Below are positions 4,671 through 7,897 of a stretch of 7,897 nt of DNA, piece after piece (the stretch's first letter is position 1; every line of letters starts with the position of its first letter). The notes below the pieces were generated by a model, which saw nothing but the letters and a program-made list of their open reading frames with translations, searched no databases and had not been told where the DNA came from. The position numbers and the translations under genes were made by a program. This stretch comes from JALYQB01 sp035640155 (GTDB taxonomy: Bacteria; Actinomycetota; Actinomycetes; Mycobacteriales; Pseudonocardiaceae), in assembly GCA_035640155.1 (NCBI GenBank), contig DASQWR010000219.1:1-7897 (forward strand), read 5' to 3'.

Positions 4671-6257
4671 ATGACTGATCCTCGCACTGGCATCCGGCAG
4701 TCGATGGCACGCCGGTCGGTGCTCGTCGGTGCGGCCGCCGGCCTCGGTGCCGTGACGCTGGCCGGCGCGCTCCCCGGCGGCGCGCTGGCCCAGCCTGCGC
4801 GCGGCCGGCTCGCCGACCCGTTCACCCTCGGCGTCGCGTCCGGGGATCCCGCGCCGGACGGCTTCGTGATCTGGACCCGGCTCGCGCCGGACCCACTCGC
4901 CGACGACGGCATGGGCGGCATGCCCGCACGCGGGTACGACGTCGCGTGGGAGGTGGCCGAGGACGACCGCTTCGCGCGGATCGCCCGTCGCGGCACTGCG
5001 GCCGCCCGCCCGGACGGTGACCACGCCGTGCACGTCGAGCTCGGCGGGCTGCCGCCCGGACGCGAGTACTTCTACCGCTTCTCCGTCGACGGGCACGTCT
5101 CCCCTTCCGGACGCACCCGCACCGCACCCAACCCGGGCGTGCTCGGCGAGGGATTGACGATGTGCTTCGCGTCGTGCTCGCAGTACGAGCACGGCTGGTT
5201 CACCGCCTACCGCCGCCTCGCCGAGGAGGAACCGGACCTGATCCTGCACCTGGGTGACTACCAGTACGAGTACACCAAGCAGGACTACGTGGCGCCGGGC
5301 GGCAACGTCCGCGACGCGGCGGGCCCGGAGACCGTGACGCTGGCCAACTACCGGCAGCGCCACGCCCAGTACAAGACCGATCCGGATCTGCAGGCCGCGC
5401 ACGCTGCCGCCCCGTGGCTGGTGGTCTGGGACGACCACGAGCTCGACAACAACTGGGCGGACGAGGTGCCGGAGAACCACCAGCCGAACTTCCTCGAGCG
5501 CCGCGCCGCCGCGTTCCAGGCCTATTACGAGAACATGCCGCTGCGGCGGGCGTCGGTTCCGCGCGGGATCGACCTGCTGCTCTACCGCCGGATCGACTGG
5601 GGCCGGATGGCGACCTTCCACATGATGGACACCCGACAGTACCGCGACGACCAGCCGTGCGGCGACGAGTTCAACACCGACTGCGCGCAGCGGACCGACC
5701 CCGCGCGGTCGATCACCGGTGCCGAGCAGGAAGCGTGGCTGCTCGACGGGTTCCGGCGCTCGACGTCACGCTGGGACGTGCTGGGCCAGCAGGTGTTCTT
5801 CTCCCAGGTGGACTTCACCCCCGGGCCGGAGCGGAGGTTCAACCCCGACGCATGGGACGGCTACGTCGGCAACCGGGACCGGGTGGTCGCCGGGCTGCGC
5901 GACGTGCGCAACGCGGTGGTGCTCACCGGGGACGTGCACGCGCACTGGGCGGCCGAGGTGACGGAGCGCTTCGACGATCCGTCCTCGCCCGCGGTGGGTA
6001 CCGAACTGGTCGCGACGTCGATCACCTCCGGCGGCGACGGTTCCGAGACCCGGGAGGACACCCCGGCAACCCTGGCCGAGAATCCACACGTCAAGTTCTA
6101 CAACAACCGGCGCGGGTACGTGCGGACTCGGTTCACCGCCCAGGAGATGCGCGCCGACTTCCGCGTCGTGCCCTACGTCTCGCGGCCCGGCGCGCCAGCA
6201 CAGACCCGCGCCTCGTTCGTGGTGCCCGACCGGGAGCCGGGTCTCAATCTCGCCTGA
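4671..6257 (+). CDS. phoD: PhoD-family alkaline phosphatase/phosphodiesterase, Tat-exported
   Basis: Extracytoplasmic metallo-phosphatase that releases phosphate from organic esters. It has 528 aa. An N-terminal twin-arginine signal (A-RR-SVLV, R14-R15, then a hydrophobic stretch) ends in a likely AxA cleavage site, ALA at 38-40. The N-terminal fibronectin-like PhoD domain begins FTLGVASGDP (about 51-60). The phosphatase domain carries the expected metal and active-site segments: FASCSQ with Cys169, LGDYQYEY with Asp196 and Tyr199, WDDHE at 253-257, and TGDVHAHW with His423 and His425. I chose the ATG at 4671 because GGAGGG lies 7 bases upstream. The in-frame ATG at 4656 has no such site and itself overlaps the ribosome site. 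It is the only plus-strand gene here, convergent with tsaD and divergent from groES, and probably a single-gene transcript controlled by phosphate. Confidence 0.93.
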   Translation: MTDPRTGIRQSMARRSVLVGAAAGLGAVTLAGALPGGALAQPARGRLADPFTLGVASGDPAPDGFVIWTRLAPDPLADDGMGGMPARGYDVAWEVAEDDRFARIARRGTAAARPDGDHAVHVELGGLPPGREYFYRFSVDGHVSPSGRTRTAPNPGVLGEGLTMCFASCSQYEHGWFTAYRRLAEEEPDLILHLGDYQYEYTKQDYVAPGGNVRDAAGPETVTLANYRQRHAQYKTDPDLQAAHAAAPWLVVWDDHELDNNWADEVPENHQPNFLERRAAAFQAYYENMPLRRASVPRGIDLLLYRRIDWGRMATFHMMDTRQYRDDQPCGDEFNTDCAQRTDPARSITGAEQEAWLLDGFRRSTSRWDVLGQQVFFSQVDFTPGPERRFNPDAWDGYVGNRDRVVAGLRDVRNAVVLTGDVHAHWAAEVTERFDDPSSPAVGTELVATSITSGGDGSETREDTPATLAENPHVKFYNNRRGYVRTRFTAQEMRADFRVVPYVSRPGAPAQTRASFVVPDREPGLNLA

Positions 6258-6266
6258 TCCCGCAAC

Positions 6267-7310
6267 TCAGACGAGGGAGGTCGTGACCGGGAGCGCGGGG
6301 TCGGCCGGGATCTCGAATGCGGAGGGGGGCGCGCCAGCGGCGAGCAGATGTGCCCCCAGCGCGGCGACCATCGCGCCGTTGTCGGTGCAGAGTCTCGACC
6401 GCGGCACCCGGAGCGTCACACCCGCCGCCTCGCACCGCTGTGCCGCCAGTGCACGCAGCCGGGAGTTCGCGGCCACCCCACCACCGAGCAGCAGCGTGTC
6501 GACGCCGCGGTCGGTGGCCGCGCGCAGCGCCTTGGCGGTGAGCACGTCGGCCACCGCCTCCTGGAACGCGGCAGCGACGTCGGACACCGGTACCGCGGTC
6601 CCGTCGCGGTGCAGTGCCTCGACGTGCCGCGCGACCGCGGTCTTCAGGCCGGAGAAGGAGAAGTCGTACGAAGCATCTCCCGGCCGGGTGAGCCCGCGCG
6701 GGAACCGCACCGACTCCGGGTCGCCCGCGCGGGCGGCGTTGTCGACGAACGGGCCGCCGGGGAAACCGAGCCCCAGCAGCCGAGCCACCTTGTCGAACGC
6801 CTCGCCCGCCGCATCGTCGATGGTGGCCCCGAGCGGCTCCAGTGGTGTCGTCAGCGACGTGACCTGCAACAGGCTGGAGTGCCCACCCGAGACCAGCAGC
6901 GCCAGCGCGGGAGGCAGCGGGCCGTGCTCCAGGGTGTCGACGGCGATGTGTGCGGTGAGGTGGTTCACCCCGTAGAGCGGGACGTCCCACGCGGTGGCGT
7001 ACGCCTTTGCGGCCGCCACGCCGATCAGCAGTGCGCCGGCCAGTCCAGGGCCTGCGGTCACCGCGACGGCGTCCACGTCGGACGCGGCGATGCCGGCGGT
7101 GGCGAGTGCCCGGCGCACGGTGGGCACCATCGCCTGCAGGTGCGCGCGGGAGGCCACCTCGGGCACCACGCCACCGAAGCGAGCGTGCTCGTCGACGCTG
7201 GACGCCACCTCGTCGGCGAGCAGTGTCACGGTGCCGTCCGCGGCCAGCCGGACCACCCCGACGCCGGTCTCGTCGCAGGAGGTCTCGATGCCCAGCACGA
7301 CGGCGGTCAC
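6267..7310 (-). CDS. tsaD: tRNA N6-adenosine threonylcarbamoyltransferase TsaD
   Basis: Catalytic subunit that transfers the threonylcarbamoyl group to A37 of ANN-decoding tRNAs (t6A), acting with TsaB and TsaE in the cytoplasm. It has 347 aa, normal for the family (formerly Gcp). Seen: GIETSCDET (7-15), the metal ligand pair in NHLTAH (H117, H121), SGGHSSL (141-147), the TIDDAAGEAFDKVARLLGL block (163-181), GGGVAANSRLR (276-286) and the C-terminal metal/nucleotide motif CTDNGAM (308-314, D310). The start is GTG at 7308-7310, with AGGAGG four bases upstream; it overlaps the rimI stop as GTGA. A longer open frame reaching 7667 is merely open within rimI. The stop is 9 bp from the convergent phoD stop. 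From memory, groES follows directly in many relatives, whereas here phoD intervenes. Confidence 0.97.
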   Translation of the reverse strand: MTAVVLGIETSCDETGVGVVRLAADGTVTLLADEVASSVDEHARFGGVVPEVASRAHLQAMVPTVRRALATAGIAASDVDAVAVTAGPGLAGALLIGVAAAKAYATAWDVPLYGVNHLTAHIAVDTLEHGPLPPALALLVSGGHSSLLQVTSLTTPLEPLGATIDDAAGEAFDKVARLLGLGFPGGPFVDNAARAGDPESVRFPRGLTRPGDASYDFSFSGLKTAVARHVEALHRDGTAVPVSDVAAAFQEAVADVLTAKALRAATDRGVDTLLLGGGVAANSRLRALAAQRCEAAGVTLRVPRSRLCTDNGAMVAALGAHLLAAGAPPSAFEIPADPALPVTTSLV

Positions 7311-7753
7311 GGTGCCTCCTCCACCTCGCGCCGCATGGTGAACGCGTCCGCCCCGCTGGGCCGGTAGTAGCCGTGCCGGGTGCCCACCACGGCGAATCCC
7401 TCGCTGCGGTAGAGCGCGATCGCCGCCTCGTTGTCGGTGCGCACCTCGAGGAAGACGGTGGCGCTGCCCGCCAGCGCCAGCAGCGCCCGCAGCAGCACCC
7501 GCCCGATTCCGCGCCCCCGATGCGCCGGATCGACGGCTATCGTGTGCACCTCGGCTTTCGGACCGGCCCGTCCGAGCCCGGCGTAGCCGACCAGCGTTCC
7601 TCCGACTCGCGCGGCGAGGTAGCGGTGCCCGGCAGCGAGCGCGTCGACGAACACGCGCGCGTCCCACGGGTCCTCACCGGCGAAGAGCAGCCGTTCCAGC
7701 TCGGCGCAGCGCGGGGCGTCCTCCACCCGCAGCGGAGTGATCTCGGTGCTCAC
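7307..7753 (-). CDS. rimI: Protein N-terminal acetyltransferase RimI (GNAT family)
   Basis: Transfers acetyl from acetyl-CoA to N-termini; the classical substrate is ribosomal protein S18. It has 148 aa, one complete GNAT domain. The acetyl-CoA loop RGRGIG is at 79-84 in the segment TIAVDPAHRGRGIGRVLL. Glu103 (FLEVRTDN) and Tyr115 (AIALYRSEGF) match the catalytic base and acid described for enterobacterial RimI, followed by the usual GFAVVGTRHGYY. The start is GTG at 7751-7753 with GGAGG five bases upstream. It overlaps the tsaD start by 4 nt, and its own start overlaps the stop of the mini-ORF, so translation along tsaB-rimI-tsaD is probably coupled. The place between tsaB and tsaD is standard for actinobacteria and supports the name. 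Confidence 0.94.
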   Translation of the reverse strand: MSTEITPLRVEDAPRCAELERLLFAGEDPWDARVFVDALAAGHRYLAARVGGTLVGYAGLGRAGPKAEVHTIAVDPAHRGRGIGRVLLRALLALAGSATVFLEVRTDNEAAIALYRSEGFAVVGTRHGYYRPSGADAFTMRREVEEAP

Positions 7754-7791
7754 ACCGCCTCCGCGGGACGAAGTACGTCGGCGGTACTCAT
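7750..7791 (-). CDS. 13-codon mini-ORF between tsaB and rimI
   Basis: ATG-initiated frame coding MSTADVLRPAEAV. Its ATG overlaps the tsaB stop (ATGA) and its TGA overlaps the rimI start (GTGA), so it would carry ribosomes from tsaB to rimI. It has no clear ribosome site of its own, and the rimI ribosome site lies inside it. The peptide resembles the first residues of RimI (MSTEITPLRVEDAP), and both starts share TGAG(T/C)ACCG, 38 bp apart, suggesting a duplicated start region. Whether it is translated is unknown; it may be only a spacer. Confidence 0.35.
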   Translation of the reverse strand: MSTADVLRPAEAV

Positions 7792-7897
7792 GCCGGTGTC
7801 ACCCGCTTGGGGGCGCCCGGCTCGGCGGCGTCGGGACGGCGGAGGTACAGCGGAGTGAACGGGACGGGTGACGCGGTGGCGCGCAGCGCGTCCGCGG
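7788..7897 (-). CDS. tsaB: TsaB, t6A synthesis partner of TsaD (C-terminal 35 residues only)
   Basis: TsaB (YeaZ) is the catalytically inactive TsaD relative that forms the TsaD-TsaB core of t6A synthesis. Only the last 35 codons are in the window, ending in TGA at 7788-7790. The visible PLYLRRPDA followed by a short charged tail (EPGAPKRVTPA) is the typical actinobacterial TsaB ending, and the place just upstream of rimI and tsaD fits. The rest of the protein lies beyond the window, so its nucleotide-binding residues cannot be checked. Confidence 0.8.
   Translation of the reverse strand, partial: ADALRATASPVPFTPLYLRRPDAAEPGAPKRVTPA

Noticed and set aside
4614..5621. 335-codon minus-strand open frame opposite phoD
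   Set aside because: Antisense to phoD, whose domain motifs are clear; composition is typical of a shadow frame.
6348..7367. 339-codon plus-strand open frame opposite tsaD
   Set aside because: Antisense to tsaD, which carries all family motifs; the plus-strand frame shows none.
1..7897. CRISPR array, tRNA, rRNA, insertion sequence or phage genes
   Set aside because: No regularly spaced repeats, no transposase or integrase, and no cloverleaf or rRNA sequence were recognised by eye.

Overview
The window is 7.9 kb of GC-rich DNA from an actinobacterium, most likely of the Pseudonocardiales or a related order. The basis is the very high GC content with G/C in third codon positions, a GroES-GroEL1 pair with a histidine-rich GroEL tail, a SigD/RsdA pair, and a BldM-type regulator beside them. 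The genus cannot be fixed from the sequence. It looks like core chromosome: I see no transposase, integrase, tRNA, rRNA or CRISPR array.

The backbone is a minus-strand block whose order, read in the direction of transcription, is tsaB (3' end only), a 13-codon mini-ORF, rimI, tsaD, then groES, groEL1, a bldM-like orphan regulator, sigD and rsdA (5' part only). From memory, this matches the region around groEL1 and sigD in Mycobacterium tuberculosis, and the bldM-sigma factor pairing known in Streptomyces. The tsaB/rimI/tsaD group makes the t6A tRNA modification and N-terminally acetylates proteins. Its members are chained by 4-nt start/stop overlaps. groES and groEL1 encode the heat-shock chaperonin and are preceded by two abutting CIRCE operators for HrcA. 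SigD and RsdA are an ECF sigma factor and its membrane anti-sigma factor, with rsdA starting on the base after the sigD stop.

The one plus-strand gene is phoD (4671-6257), a Tat-exported alkaline phosphatase lying between tsaD and groES. It is convergent with tsaD (9 bp between stops) and divergent from groES, and shares a 307-bp control region with it. That region holds the groES promoter and CIRCE pair on one side and, on the phoD side, three consecutive 11-bp units resembling a PhoP (PHO) box. Phosphate and heat-shock control may therefore meet in one short intergenic region.

Other gaps: 1061-1287 (sigD upstream region, with a palindrome around a TTGACA), 1885-2237 (bldM upstream region and a large hairpin that probably ends the groEL transcript), and 3867-4066 (groES-groEL spacer with a hairpin and a possible internal promoter).

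I found no clearly undescribed multi-gene system. The points most worth a second look are the BldM homologue whose receiver domain has lost its phosphorylation residues, the position and possible PHO box of phoD, the mini-ORF between tsaB and rimI, and the long hairpin after groEL.
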